A DNA stretch of 56,099 nucleotides, taken from the NCBI GenBank assembly GCA_946404495.1, contig CAMJDT010000006.1:1-56099 (forward strand). The letters are read 5' to 3'. The DNA is from an uncultured Bacteroidales bacterium (GTDB lineage Bacteria > Bacteroidota > Bacteroidia > Bacteroidales > Paludibacteraceae). A program made the position numbers and the translations under genes. The notes below the pieces were generated by a model, which was not told where the DNA came from, searched no databases, and saw nothing but the letters and a program-made list of their open reading frames with translations. This document shows positions 44,321-53,386 of this stretch, one piece after another. Position 1 is the stretch's first letter, and the number at the start of each line of letters is the position of its first letter.

Positions 44321-47300
44321 TTATCTGATCAGTCTTCCTTGTGCATCGTAGGTCTTACCGTTGCGGCGGATAAGGAGCTTGCCGTTTTGGAAGAACTTAC
44401 CATCGGGCAACATCTCATTCTGACTATCAGAGTCGCTCTCGCGAACGGTCTCGATGCCGGTAGCGGCTTGGCTGATAGGACGGATGAAGAACTCCTGCCA
44501 TATAGCGGTGTTGCGGTAGTCGTTGACGGCCTCATCGGGCACATAGACGGGGATATTGCGGCTTACGTCGAAGAACGTGCGAGCAGCTACCATCGGCGGC
44601 AGGTCGGCCTCCACCTGCATCTTCGTCAGGTGGTTGCAGAGCGCAAAGGCATTGTCGCCTACGTTGCGCAGCGAAGCGGGCATAGCGAGGTCTTCGAGGT
44701 AGGTGCAGCCATAGAACGCACCGGCACCAATAGTAGTCACACCTGCGGGAATAGTGAGTTGCTGCAGAGCGTGGTTGTTGTAGAATGCCCAGTTACCGAT
44801 CGTCTGGAGAGCCACATCAGCGATAGCACCGCTTTGTCCGCCGAAGGTAATCGTAGTCAGGCTGCGGCAGTCCTCAAAGGCGCGGTCACCTATCTCCGTA
44901 ATGCCGGCGGGGATGTCGATGCTCTGCAGACGAACGCATTCGGCTACGGCTTTGTAACTGATGCGGTCCAGGCCTTGCGGCAGACCGAGAGCAATGAGAC
45001 GGTACATGTTACTGAAGGCCTCGTCAGCAATTGTCGTATTGGTCGTGGCCGATACATCGAGCGTCTCCATGGTACTTGCCGAACGACGGATAACCGCAAA
45101 GCCCTCTTCCGTCAGTTCGCCGGAGTTGACGCGGACGTACTTGATTTTCTTGGTACACAAAGGCCAAGCTGCTTCTGATACATCAAATATGCTGGCAGGT
45201 GCTACAATCGTATCCAACTGCGAGTTCATGATCAGATTGCAATCCGATGAGAATTGTGTGGTACTATGAATAATGGCTTTATTCATAGCGGAGCAACCGG
45301 TAAATGCATAACTTCCGAGGTAGTTCACCGTAGCAGGAAGTTCTATTGATATAAGGCGCTCGCAATATCTAAACGCTTCACCCCCAATCGTATCTACCGC
45401 GTTGCCCAAAATGGCTGTAGTGAGGTTTCTACAACCTTCAAAGGCATAATTATCGATTTTTGTTACCGTATTCGGCAAAACAATTTGCGGCAGGTTCGAA
45501 CAATAGGAGAATGCGCTACTACCAATCGTCTGCACACCATTTTCCATTGTAAAGGAAATTAAGCCGGAGCACCCCGAGAACGCAGAATTACCAATCGTAC
45601 GAACGGTATTTGGCAGTGCAATAGAGGTCAATTGGTTCAACTCATTACACAATCTATTTGGCACTTTTTGTACATTATCGCCAAAGATAAAGGTCTGAAC
45701 AGATGACGGGAAGGGACTGCTTGTTGCATCTCTCCATTCATAAATATAATCGCCCTTTTCATCACGATACCAGGTGTTATAGTGGTTCACATTCGCGCAA
45801 TTTCGCGCATTCCAGATAACCAAAGTGATATTGTTACAACCGCCAAATGCACCAGGGCCAATAGTGTCTACGTTTTCATTTATAACAAGTGAGGTAAAAG
45901 CATTCGTACAACCATAGAAAGCATTTCCTCCGATATATGTTACACTATTCGGTATTGTTATCGAAGTGATGCCCGACATATTATAGCACAAATTCTCCGG
46001 AATTTTCTGAACATTATTGCCAAATACAAAGGAGGTGATGTTATCACAGTTACTGAATGCAGAATAATAATAATTATTATTATCTTCCCTGGATACTTCA
46101 ACATTAACTGCATTCCACGTGACGGATGTTAAACTATCACAATTATAAAAGGGGTAGGAGCCTATATAGGTAACGCTCTCGGGGATAGTAACAGATTTTA
46201 GTCCTGCATTTCCAAAGGCTTTAGAACCGATATAGCGAAGGGCATTGGGAAGATTTATTGTCTTCACATTTATGCAACCTGCAAATAGATTGGCCGGTAT
46301 TGTTTCTACCTCTTCACCTATAACTATAGTTTGGATGTGTCGTTTTTCGGAACTATCTTCAGAATCAAATACTCTTCCTCCTGTACTGCAATTAATAGCA
46401 TTCCAAACAATATTTGTCATATTGTCACAAAAATAAATAGCATTCTCTGCTATATATCGTACGTTCTTTCCAATAGTAATATCTGTTAATCTGTCACAAT
46501 TGTCAAATGCTTGGTATCCAATAGTATCAACAGCATCTGATATGATGACATTGGTTAGATAATTGCACTCGTTAAAGGCATATGCACCTATAGTAATCAC
46601 ATTATTCCCGACAACAAGTGAAGTAAGATAATCGTTTCCTCGAAAGGCTTGATCAGCAATAGCTGTTATCGCAAAATTTTGTCCATCTAGGTCAATAGAA
46701 TCAGGAATAACTAAATCAGTTGCTGTAGATATACTATTACCAACAATTGCTACTGTATTAGGATTGAGACCGGTAACCTCGTAATACAGCCAATTGGAAT
46801 ACATAATTAACATCCCGACGAACACATCCGCAGAATTAAATGCCACACGATATTTCCCATTTGTAATATTCAATCTTAATTTGACATTGGAATAAGCTCT
46901 ATCAACGTAAATGTTATAATTCGGATCTTCATCCCAATTATCGTTATTTTTCAAATAATCAGACCAGTAATATGCGTTTGTATTCCACGAAATCTCATAA
47001 TTTTCATACTGGGCTCCCCAATTGGTGTGATTCCAATCACGAGCATTTGTAATCTTGAAGCTTCCCCACAAAGAATCTAATTGAACGTAATAATTTGAGC
47101 CATCTGTTGTTGTCATTTCAATAGCAGTAGACACATCCCAATTATTAAAATCACCAACGATGTAATAGGGACTATAATTACTCGTATTCTGAATCGTTCC
47201 GGAAACAAAGGTGAGTTGAGGAGTATTGTTCGTTATAGCGAAAGACAAAACAGCATTGGAATAGCCACCCGATATATTAACGTTATAATTATTACCATTT

Positions 47301-47572
47301 GCCTTACTTACAAGTGACATTGTTTGACCTACAGAGAATAGATTACTACCACTTGAAGCACCATAATCCACATGATTCCAATCGCGAGCAGTTGTGATTT
47401 TGAATCCTCCCCACAATGTGTCGAGTTGGACCGTGTAGTTAGTTCCATCGGTTGTTGTCATCTCAACTGCAGTCGCAGCATTCCAGTTGTTGAAATCGCC
47501 AACAATGTAGTAATTAGCACGTGCGCTTAGGCATAGCATCAGCGCACAGAAAAGGAAAGTAATTTTTTTCAT
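44321..47572 (-). CDS. BspA-like leucine-rich-repeat surface protein (BspA array 1)
   Basis: A 1083-aa exported protein with a signal peptide (about 1-18). Two tandem SusE/CBM-like modules, each opening YYIVGDFNNW (about residues 20-125 and 135-245), suggest carbohydrate binding. From about 280 to 1010 it has LRR_5 (BspA) repeats of the form F.GC..L..I.LP..V..IG..AF. It ends with a short tail (GKLLIRRNGKTYDAQGRLI) shared with the other two array members, a candidate sorting signal for T9SS. The first 20 residues and the last 250 are near-identical to the protein at 48309-52487, the LRR core is not. Confidence 0.88.
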   Translation of the reverse strand: MKKITFLFCALMLCLSARANYYIVGDFNNWNAATAVEMTTTDGTNYTVQLDTLWGGFKITTARDWNHVDYGASSGSNLFSVGQTMSLVSKANGNNYNVNISGGYSNAVLSFAITNNTPQLTFVSGTIQNTSNYSPYYIVGDFNNWDVSTAIEMTTTDGSNYYVQLDSLWGSFKITNARDWNHTNWGAQYENYEISWNTNAYYWSDYLKNNDNWDEDPNYNIYVDRAYSNVKLRLNITNGKYRVAFNSADVFVGMLIMYSNWLYYEVTGLNPNTVAIVGNSISTATDLVIPDSIDLDGQNFAITAIADQAFRGNDYLTSLVVGNNVITIGAYAFNECNYLTNVIISDAVDTIGYQAFDNCDRLTDITIGKNVRYIAENAIYFCDNMTNIVWNAINCSTGGRVFDSEDSSEKRHIQTIVIGEEVETIPANLFAGCINVKTINLPNALRYIGSKAFGNAGLKSVTIPESVTYIGSYPFYNCDSLTSVTWNAVNVEVSREDNNNYYYSAFSNCDNITSFVFGNNVQKIPENLCYNMSGITSITIPNSVTYIGGNAFYGCTNAFTSLVINENVDTIGPGAFGGCNNITLVIWNARNCANVNHYNTWYRDEKGDYIYEWRDATSSPFPSSVQTFIFGDNVQKVPNRLCNELNQLTSIALPNTVRTIGNSAFSGCSGLISFTMENGVQTIGSSAFSYCSNLPQIVLPNTVTKIDNYAFEGCRNLTTAILGNAVDTIGGEAFRYCERLISIELPATVNYLGSYAFTGCSAMNKAIIHSTTQFSSDCNLIMNSQLDTIVAPASIFDVSEAAWPLCTKKIKYVRVNSGELTEEGFAVIRRSASTMETLDVSATTNTTIADEAFSNMYRLIALGLPQGLDRISYKAVAECVRLQSIDIPAGITEIGDRAFEDCRSLTTITFGGQSGAIADVALQTIGNWAFYNNHALQQLTIPAGVTTIGAGAFYGCTYLEDLAMPASLRNVGDNAFALCNHLTKMQVEADLPPMVAARTFFDVSRNIPVYVPDEAVNDYRNTAIWQEFFIRPISQAATGIETVRESDSDSQNEMLPDGKFFQNGKLLIRRNGKTYDAQGRLIR

Positions 47573-47694
47573 TTGTTTAATTAATTTAGTTAGTATTATT
47601 TATTTTTTGTTATATTCGCTATTACGTGTAATACAAGCGGTAATCCGCTTGACAATGGATTACCGCTTGGTATTAAAGTTATATCGGAAATTAT
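47573..47694. other. Gap between truncated PIN gene and BspA array 1
   Basis: It contains a perfect 12-bp inverted repeat (AAGCGGTAATCC at 47635-47646, GGATTACCGCTT at 47657-47668) probably ending the PIN unit, and the AT-rich leader of the BspA gene. No -7/-33 pair is clear. The same inverted repeat and leader occur at 52488-52603. Confidence 0.6.
47635..47668. repeat. Inverted repeat AAGCGGTAATCC (copy 1)
   Basis: Perfect 12-bp stem with a 10-nt loop, 26 nt beyond the PIN stop. Its partner is at 52552-52585, 33 nt after... i.e. at the equivalent place behind the DUF6169-like gene. There is no T run, so a terminator role is likely but not certain. Confidence 0.75.
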
Positions 47695-47886
47695 TTACTT
47701 CTTGTTTATTATCAAATCCAGACCTTGTTTTGCATAAAAACCAAATTTGGTATCACTAGAGATCAGAGGCATTTTAAGAGTCATGGCATGTGATATGATG
47801 ATATGATCAGATGGGTCTCTATGGTCTAGCAAATCGTGGTCATTTGCCAGATACAAGAAAGTACATGTGTCAAGCATGTATCGCAT
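47695..47886 (-). pseudogene. Internally truncated PIN-domain toxin
   Basis: A 63-aa ORF joins the normal N-terminus of a VapC-type PIN toxin (MRYMLDTCTFLYLAND) directly to its C-terminal part (DHRDPSDHIIISHAMTLKMPLISSDTKF). Typical PIN proteins have about 60 more residues between these, including a further acidic site. The first aspartate and the late DP.D and SSDTKF motifs remain. It looks like an in-frame internal deletion, so toxicity is doubtful. The start at 47886 overlaps the upstream 34-codon ORF by one base (TAATG). Confidence 0.65.
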
Positions 47887-47990
47887 TACTTCAACCAAGA
47901 AGGATCATTGATAGTAATCGTTCCTTGGTACTCTCTAGAAGCTTGCCATGCTTGCGATTCTGTTCTCTGTTGTTGGTTAGATTGATCCAT
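47886..47990 (-). CDS. 34-aa partner ORF of the truncated PIN gene
   Basis: Small ORF starting MDQSNQQQRTESQAWQAS and ending NDPSWLK, stop TAA overlapping the PIN start by one base. The coupling and position suggest the remnant of an antitoxin; I see no known antitoxin motif. Its promoter is the 96-bp repeat at 48009-48104. Confidence 0.5.
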   Translation of the reverse strand: MDQSNQQQRTESQAWQASREYQGTITINDPSWLK

Positions 47991-48008
47991 ATCTCATTAG
48001 TTTTATTA

Positions 48009-48104
48009 AAATCCGCTGCAAAGGTACAATAAATATTTGATATATGCAAATTATTCCGACTGAAAGTGCATTTTTTATGCAAATACAGTCTTTTGCGGTA
48101 ATCC
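48009..48104 (-). repeat. 96-bp promoter repeat (copy 1)
   Basis: Differs from copy 2 (53252-53347) at 4 of 96 positions by my reading. On the minus strand it contains TTTGCATATATC (from 48050), a 20-nt spacer and TACCTTTG (48026-48019), a complete Bacteroidota promoter, plus a second TTTGCAT upstream. It drives the 34-aa ORF and truncated PIN gene. Confidence 0.85.
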
Positions 48105-48308
48105 TCGTCAGAAATGGCTCTGCGAAGTGCGGCCACGCTGTGACCGGAGGCGCATCGCATTTCTTCCTCTCCCCAAAACCTCTTAAAGAGCTTTCGGGGG
48201 CCCTCGGGAGATACACGTAATGCTTTGCCTTTTAATAAGCGGTAATCACTATGTCAAAGAACGCTCCCCGCGAATCGGCTGATTCGCGGGGACCCTGAAG
48301 GTAAGCGG
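48105..48308. other. Non-coding gap with a strong hairpin after BspA array 2
   Basis: Contains a perfect 12-bp hairpin (TCCCCGCGAATC / GATTCGCGGGGA, 48265-48292, 4-nt loop), probably the BspA terminator, then the words AAGCGGTAATC and ACTATGTCAAAGA that recur near 53340. The stretch 48105-48240 is GC-rich, has open frames but no start or promoter of its own, and looks like a decayed or dispersed intergenic repeat. No gene is supported here. Confidence 0.5.
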
Positions 48309-51300
48309 TTAGTCGATAAGGCTACCTGTTAAATCATAGGTCTTGCCGTTGCGGCGGATAAGGAGCTTGCCGTCTTGGAAGAACTTACCATCGGGCAGCA
48401 ATTCGCCATTGTTGTCGTTCTCGCGAACGGTCTCGATGCCGGTAGCGGCTTGGCTGATAGGACGGATGAAGAACTCCTGCCATATAGCGGTGTTGCGGTA
48501 GTCGTTGACTGCCTCATCGGGCACATAGACGGGGATATTGCGGCTTACATCGAAGAACGTGCGGGCAGCTACCATCGGCGGCAGGTCGGCCTCTACCTGC
48601 ATCTTGGTCAGATGGTTGCACAGTGCGAAGGCATTGTCGCCAACGTTACGCAGCGAAGCAGGCATAGCGAGGTCTTCGAGGTAGGTGCAACCGTAGAACG
48701 CACCGGCACCAATCGTGGTCACACCTGCAGGAATAGTGAGTTGCTGCAGAGCGTGGTTGTTGTAGAACGCCCAGTTACCAATCGTAGTCAGATTGTTGCC
48801 ATTGAAGGTGACTGTTTGCAGACTGCGGCAGTGTTCAAAGGCTGACGTTCCTATTTCGGTTACCGTGGCGGGAATAGAGATGGAGGGCAACATCTTGCAG
48901 CCGGCTACCGCCATATAGCTGATGCGCTCCAAGTTCTGCGGCAGGGCCAGAGTCGTCAGGTTATACATATTACTGAATGCCTCATCGGACAGCGTCGTAT
49001 TCGTCGTAGCCGCTACATCTAGCGTCTCCAAGGTCGAAGCCGAACGACGGATAACTGCAAACGCATCTTCCGTAAGCTCACCGGAGTTAGCCTTTACATA
49101 TTTCATGCGTTTGGTGCATACATAATCCAAGCGATGTTGCTCATCAATATCAAATATACTTGCAGGAGCAATGATGGTATCAATCTGAGGATTCAGCAGT
49201 AACATGCAATAAGGATTCAGTTCGGCAGTACTACGAACGATTGCTTTGTTCATAGAAGAACAATTATAAAAAGCTGATTCGCCAATTTGATTAATTGATG
49301 TCGGCAACACAATGGACATCAGACGGATACAATCTTCAAATGCTGATTTACCAATAGTATCCACACGATTGCCAATAGTAATTGTTGTCAAATTAGAACA
49401 ACCATCAAATGCAAATTCACCTATATTGGTGAGGCTATTAGGAAGCGTTATTTGTAGTAGGTTGCTGCATCCTGCAAATCCACCAGACAGAATCGCATTT
49501 ACTCCTTCTTCCATGGTAAACGAAATTAATCCGCTACAATCGCAGAATGCATATTGACCAATTTCTGTCACTGTATTCGGTAATGCAATGGATGATAAGA
49601 GATTCATCTCTCTACATATACCTGCGGGAATAAGCTGTACATTATCACCAAAGATAAATGTTTGAATAGTTGGGCTAAACGGACAAGATGAATTGGGAAT
49701 TTCTTGGAAATAATAGAATTTATTTATAGAATCGTAACTTGAAACTTCGTAATCAATATTTTGACAAGAGCGAGCATTCCAAATGACAAAATTCAGGTTA
49801 TTACATCCGCTAAACGCATCTTTACAAATGTAAGAAACACTATCGGGAATCAATATTGATGTTAAACCTATGCAATCTTGAAATGCTCCCACGCCAATCT
49901 CCTTAAGACTATTTGGCAAAATAACGGAAGTCAACTTATCCATACCATTGCATAAATGATGGGGTATATATTGAACGCCGTTGCCAAATGTAAATCTTTC
50001 GACAGTTGTAGGAAAAAAAGTCACGTCAGTAAGATCAGGAAGCGGTGTAGTACACCAACGATTGGAAGCATTCCACACAACCGAGCGCAATGAATCACAA
50101 TCCATAAACACCTCGTTAAAAACAACTTCAACATTCTTCGGGATAGTGATAGATTGAAGACCGTCGCAATTACGAAATGCTCTATAGCCTATTTGTTTAA
50201 GACTTTCAGGTAATATAATAGACCGCAATCCCTGACAACTATTAAATGCACTATTCCCAATCTCTATCACACTATTTGGTATTGAAATAGAAGTCAATTT
50301 GTGCATCCAATGGCATAATCCATACGGAATTCGTTCGACTTGATTACCAAAAATAAATGAAGTAATATGATTATATATAGATGCAAATGGTGTTCCCTCA
50401 TATGTAGCAAAGTCTGCGCAATGCTTAGCGTTCCATACTACGCTTGTAAGGTTTGTGCAATTGTTAAATGCATAATCTCCCATAGTATCTACATTAAGAG
50501 GAATAACGACAGAATCCAAACCTGTACATTCTGCAAACGCATATCTTCCGATTTCGGATACACTTTCGGAAATGTTTATGGATGAAAGGCTGCTCAGTCC
50601 ATAGCATAAATAATTAGGAATGCGCTCTACTTGATTACCAAAAATAAAGGTCTGAACGGAAGATGGGAACGGGCTGGAAGTTGCATCGCGCCAATAGTAG
50701 ATTCTATTGACAGACTCATCATAATTATAATTATTTAGATTTCCAACCGCACAATTTTGAGCATTCCACATCACAGAGGTCAGATTATTGCAACCGCTAA
50801 ACGCATCGTCCGCTAGATAAGAAACGTTTTGTGGAATTAGAATTGTTGACAGGTTACCGCAATTAGCAAAAGCCTCATATCCGATGACTTGCACATTTTC
50901 GGGAATGCTAAGAGACGTTAAACTACTGCATCCGTAAAATGTATAGCTATTTATTCTTGTTATATTTTCTGAAATCGTAATAGAGTTCAAATTGTTGCAA
51001 CTATAAAATGCGGAACCACCTATTGTAGTTACACTATTCGGAATATTCACAGTTGTCAAAGCGCTACATTCTCTAAATGCAGCAACTCCAATGGTATCGA
51101 CAGTATTAGGAATTTCTATTTCTGTTATCATCGTTCCGAAGCATAAGCCATTGGGAATATTTTGTACACCATTCCCGATTGTAAATGATGTAATATTAGG
51201 ACTCTCTTGGAACGGAGGATAAACATACTGCCCGTCATCATATGTTGTGCAATTGATTGCATTCCATACCACAGATTGTAAATTTGTGCAATAACCAAAC

Positions 51301-52487
51301 GCTCTATTTCCCGTTGATTGAATATTTTCCGGAACAACAATCGAAACAAGTCCTGTATTGTAGAAAGCATAGTGACCGATTTCAGTTATGCTTTCTGTTA
51401 GAATGATTGATTTTAATCCGGTACAGCCATTAAACGCATTATCTACTATCCTAGTAATTACATAGTTTTTACCATAGTAGTACACACTATCAGCTATGAT
51501 CAAGTTTGTATCATTATTTATTATGTTTCCTATAATTGAAACCTCTATCGGATTTAAACTCGTTATTTCGTAGTTAAGTTTGCCCACTCTAAATATGTTA
51601 TAGTTATGCAACGGACAACTTAATGTTACGTGATAACAATGCACATCTTCTCCCAGATAATATGCATCCATTACGAAAGTATCGTTCGCAAATGTAATAA
51701 CTGCATCTCCACTAAGAACGTTTATGCGTGTTGTGTCATTTGCAAAGTCATAGATGGACGTGTATTGAAGATAGAGGTCATCATGATCGTAAGTGCCTTC
51801 TATTTGGTTACTATTAAAAGCTGCATATACGTAGTAATCATCATTTCCCCCTTGAAATTGAAAAACTCCATTAGTAGAGTAATCTCCTAACTGTGCAGAG
51901 GGAATAACAATAGATATTGTGTCAGTCGCGACTGGAAGAGGCTCTTCATCATACGTGATATTGTAGATGTTTGCTCCTACGGTCATCGTAGCAACAATAT
52001 GCTCCAGTCCTTCGTTATCCACTGTCAAGGTAAACGTAGCAGCATCGGCGTTAGCAATAAAACTCATACTACCATCATTCTCAGTATACAGACTAGTATA
52101 GTTGGAAAGCATGTCTGCAAGGGTGTAGGTTTGACCTGGTGTCAATTCGGTCTGACCTGCAGGAACGATGATATCAAACGTAAATCTATATTGTCCGTTT
52201 ACATCTGTCATTTGTATGTAAACATCATTGTCATCACTATAAAATTTAACTGTATACTTGTTAGCCACAACGTTGATGTTATCCATCTCTGCAGCAGGTG
52301 CCTTCATAATAGGCTTTGTACCGGCAACGAATTTTGACGATGGTACTTGCTTTTGCATTTTTCCGTTGAGAATCTGTTGACTTGTAAGGTCATCCTTAAT
52401 CATCTTTTGGTTCACCTTTAATTCCGTCACCGCACTTGCGCTTAGGCAGACCATCAGCGCACAGAAAAGGAAAGTAATTTTTTTCAT
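48309..52487 (-). CDS. BspA-like leucine-rich-repeat surface protein (BspA array 2)
   Basis: A 1392-aa exported protein with a signal peptide (about 1-19). Two beta-rich N-terminal modules (about 70-190 and 190-330; YTVKFYSDDNDVYIQMTD, DTISIVIPSAQLGDYSTNGVFQFQG) are unlike those of array 1. From about 350 to 1330 there are LRR_5 repeats, and it ends with the shared tail (GKLLIRRNGKTYDLTGSLI). The last 250 codons are GC-richer and almost the same as in array 1, while the LRR core is AT-rich, so the gene appears to be a mosaic. Surface adhesion or glycan binding is the likely role. Confidence 0.88.
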   Translation of the reverse strand: MKKITFLFCALMVCLSASAVTELKVNQKMIKDDLTSQQILNGKMQKQVPSSKFVAGTKPIMKAPAAEMDNINVVANKYTVKFYSDDNDVYIQMTDVNGQYRFTFDIIVPAGQTELTPGQTYTLADMLSNYTSLYTENDGSMSFIANADAATFTLTVDNEGLEHIVATMTVGANIYNITYDEEPLPVATDTISIVIPSAQLGDYSTNGVFQFQGGNDDYYVYAAFNSNQIEGTYDHDDLYLQYTSIYDFANDTTRINVLSGDAVITFANDTFVMDAYYLGEDVHCYHVTLSCPLHNYNIFRVGKLNYEITSLNPIEVSIIGNIINNDTNLIIADSVYYYGKNYVITRIVDNAFNGCTGLKSIILTESITEIGHYAFYNTGLVSIVVPENIQSTGNRAFGYCTNLQSVVWNAINCTTYDDGQYVYPPFQESPNITSFTIGNGVQNIPNGLCFGTMITEIEIPNTVDTIGVAAFRECSALTTVNIPNSVTTIGGSAFYSCNNLNSITISENITRINSYTFYGCSSLTSLSIPENVQVIGYEAFANCGNLSTILIPQNVSYLADDAFSGCNNLTSVMWNAQNCAVGNLNNYNYDESVNRIYYWRDATSSPFPSSVQTFIFGNQVERIPNYLCYGLSSLSSINISESVSEIGRYAFAECTGLDSVVIPLNVDTMGDYAFNNCTNLTSVVWNAKHCADFATYEGTPFASIYNHITSFIFGNQVERIPYGLCHWMHKLTSISIPNSVIEIGNSAFNSCQGLRSIILPESLKQIGYRAFRNCDGLQSITIPKNVEVVFNEVFMDCDSLRSVVWNASNRWCTTPLPDLTDVTFFPTTVERFTFGNGVQYIPHHLCNGMDKLTSVILPNSLKEIGVGAFQDCIGLTSILIPDSVSYICKDAFSGCNNLNFVIWNARSCQNIDYEVSSYDSINKFYYFQEIPNSSCPFSPTIQTFIFGDNVQLIPAGICREMNLLSSIALPNTVTEIGQYAFCDCSGLISFTMEEGVNAILSGGFAGCSNLLQITLPNSLTNIGEFAFDGCSNLTTITIGNRVDTIGKSAFEDCIRLMSIVLPTSINQIGESAFYNCSSMNKAIVRSTAELNPYCMLLLNPQIDTIIAPASIFDIDEQHRLDYVCTKRMKYVKANSGELTEDAFAVIRRSASTLETLDVAATTNTTLSDEAFSNMYNLTTLALPQNLERISYMAVAGCKMLPSISIPATVTEIGTSAFEHCRSLQTVTFNGNNLTTIGNWAFYNNHALQQLTIPAGVTTIGAGAFYGCTYLEDLAMPASLRNVGDNAFALCNHLTKMQVEADLPPMVAARTFFDVSRNIPVYVPDEAVNDYRNTAIWQEFFIRPISQAATGIETVRENDNNGELLPDGKFFQDGKLLIRRNGKTYDLTGSLID

Positions 52488-52603
52488 ATGTTTGATTAAT
52501 TTTATTAGTATTATTGATTATTATTATTTTGTTCGCTATAGGGTATAAAACAAGCGGCAATCCGCTTGACAATGGATTACCGCTTAGTGTTTTAAAAAAG
52601 AGA
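52488..52603. other. Gap between DUF6169-like gene and BspA array 2
   Basis: Carries the second copy of the inverted repeat (AAGCGGCAATCC / GGATTACCGCTT, 52552-52585, one mismatch) and the same AT-rich leader before the BspA start as at 47573-47634. No clear promoter. Confidence 0.55.
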
Positions 52604-53110
52604 CTATTTATCTCCTATTACAAAACGTTCCGGCACATGTTTAAGGAACTCTTGATACGATGTAAGGATAATATCGTGCATCGGATGATCATGGCGCATC
52701 AAAAGACCTGTATAGTATTTGACATCCTTGAACGTGACAGAGTCGCTAAACAAGGTCATTTCGTGATTTCGTGCGTAGTCATAGAACCATAGATGATACA
52801 ATCGATCACGAGCTGCCTGACGATTATCAGTCGGGTCGCAAATATAGAGCATAACTGTCGGTTCTTGACTGAAAAACTCCTCTAAAATCAATGTCACAAC
52901 ATCCAGTATCTTCGGGTCGTAGGATCCATGTTCATTTTGAGGATTGTCAATAAAGAAATGGTACGCACCCTCTTCCATAAAGAATGTATCTTTGTAGAAG
53001 CCCACATCGTAATGTACCTGCTGATTGGTCACAAATCGAAAGGCCATATCATTGATTTGCGTCAAATGATACGGAGAATGCTGATTGAGTTTATCTGCAG
53101 ATAGCGTCAT
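52604..53110 (-). CDS. DUF6169-like protein
   Basis: A 168-aa soluble protein. The centre VTLILEEFFSQEPTVMLYICDPTDNRQAARDRLYHLWF matches the pattern I associate with DUF6169, a Bacteroidota family of unknown function usually found in two-gene units. It overlaps the 41-aa ORF upstream by 4 nt (ATGA), so the two are translationally coupled. Its place in the BspA array is the same as that of the PIN pair at 47695-47990. A toxin-antitoxin-like role is inferred from layout only. Confidence 0.65.
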   Translation of the reverse strand: MTLSADKLNQHSPYHLTQINDMAFRFVTNQQVHYDVGFYKDTFFMEEGAYHFFIDNPQNEHGSYDPKILDVVTLILEEFFSQEPTVMLYICDPTDNRQAARDRLYHLWFYDYARNHEMTLFSDSVTFKDVKYYTGLLMRHDHPMHDIILTSYQEFLKHVPERFVIGDK

Positions 53111-53232
53111 AGAGCCATTTGTGCTGTTTGTTGACGAATCTGTTCACGCCATCTCTCTCGGGCATTGATCATATTCTGAAACGCCTCAGCGTACTGCTCA
53201 GGAGTGTCGTAATGAATAAAGATGTCTTTCAT
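53107..53232 (-). CDS. 41-aa partner ORF of the DUF6169-like gene
   Basis: Small ORF beginning MKDIFIHYDTPEQYAEAF, continuing with a charged helix (NARERWREQIRQQTA), ending at TGA 53109-53107 overlapping the next ATG. The promoter is the 96-bp repeat at 53252-53347, so it is the first gene of the unit. Shape and coupling fit an antitoxin or chaperone-like partner; no family recognised. Confidence 0.65.
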   Translation of the reverse strand: MKDIFIHYDTPEQYAEAFQNMINARERWREQIRQQTAQMAL

Positions 53233-53251
53233 AACTTATACCCTTTCTTTT

Positions 53252-53347
53252 AAATCCGCTGCAAAGGTACAATAAATATTTGATATATGCAAATTATTCC
53301 GACTAAAAGTGCATTTTTTATGCAAATTCAGTCATTTGCGGCAATCC
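53252..53347 (-). repeat. 96-bp promoter repeat (copy 2)
   Basis: Copy of 48009-48104. Minus strand: TTTGCATATATC (from 53293), 20-nt spacer, TACCTTTG (53269-53262). Drives the 41-aa ORF and DUF6169-like gene. The conserved block stops just short of both sets of coding regions, so the promoter travelled or was kept while the genes differ. Confidence 0.85.
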
Positions 53348-53386
53348 ACTATGTCAAAGATCGTCTTCGTGTTCGGTAGCCTCATC

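Noticed and set aside
47891..48160. 89-aa open frame upstream of the PIN gene
   Set aside because: It crosses the promoter repeat and the 34-aa ORF in another frame; no start signal or protein-like composition.
48105..48240. Fragment of an insertion sequence in the GC-rich gap
   Set aside because: No terminal repeats, no transposase motif in any frame; it is more like a dispersed intergenic repeat, which I cannot confirm without a search.
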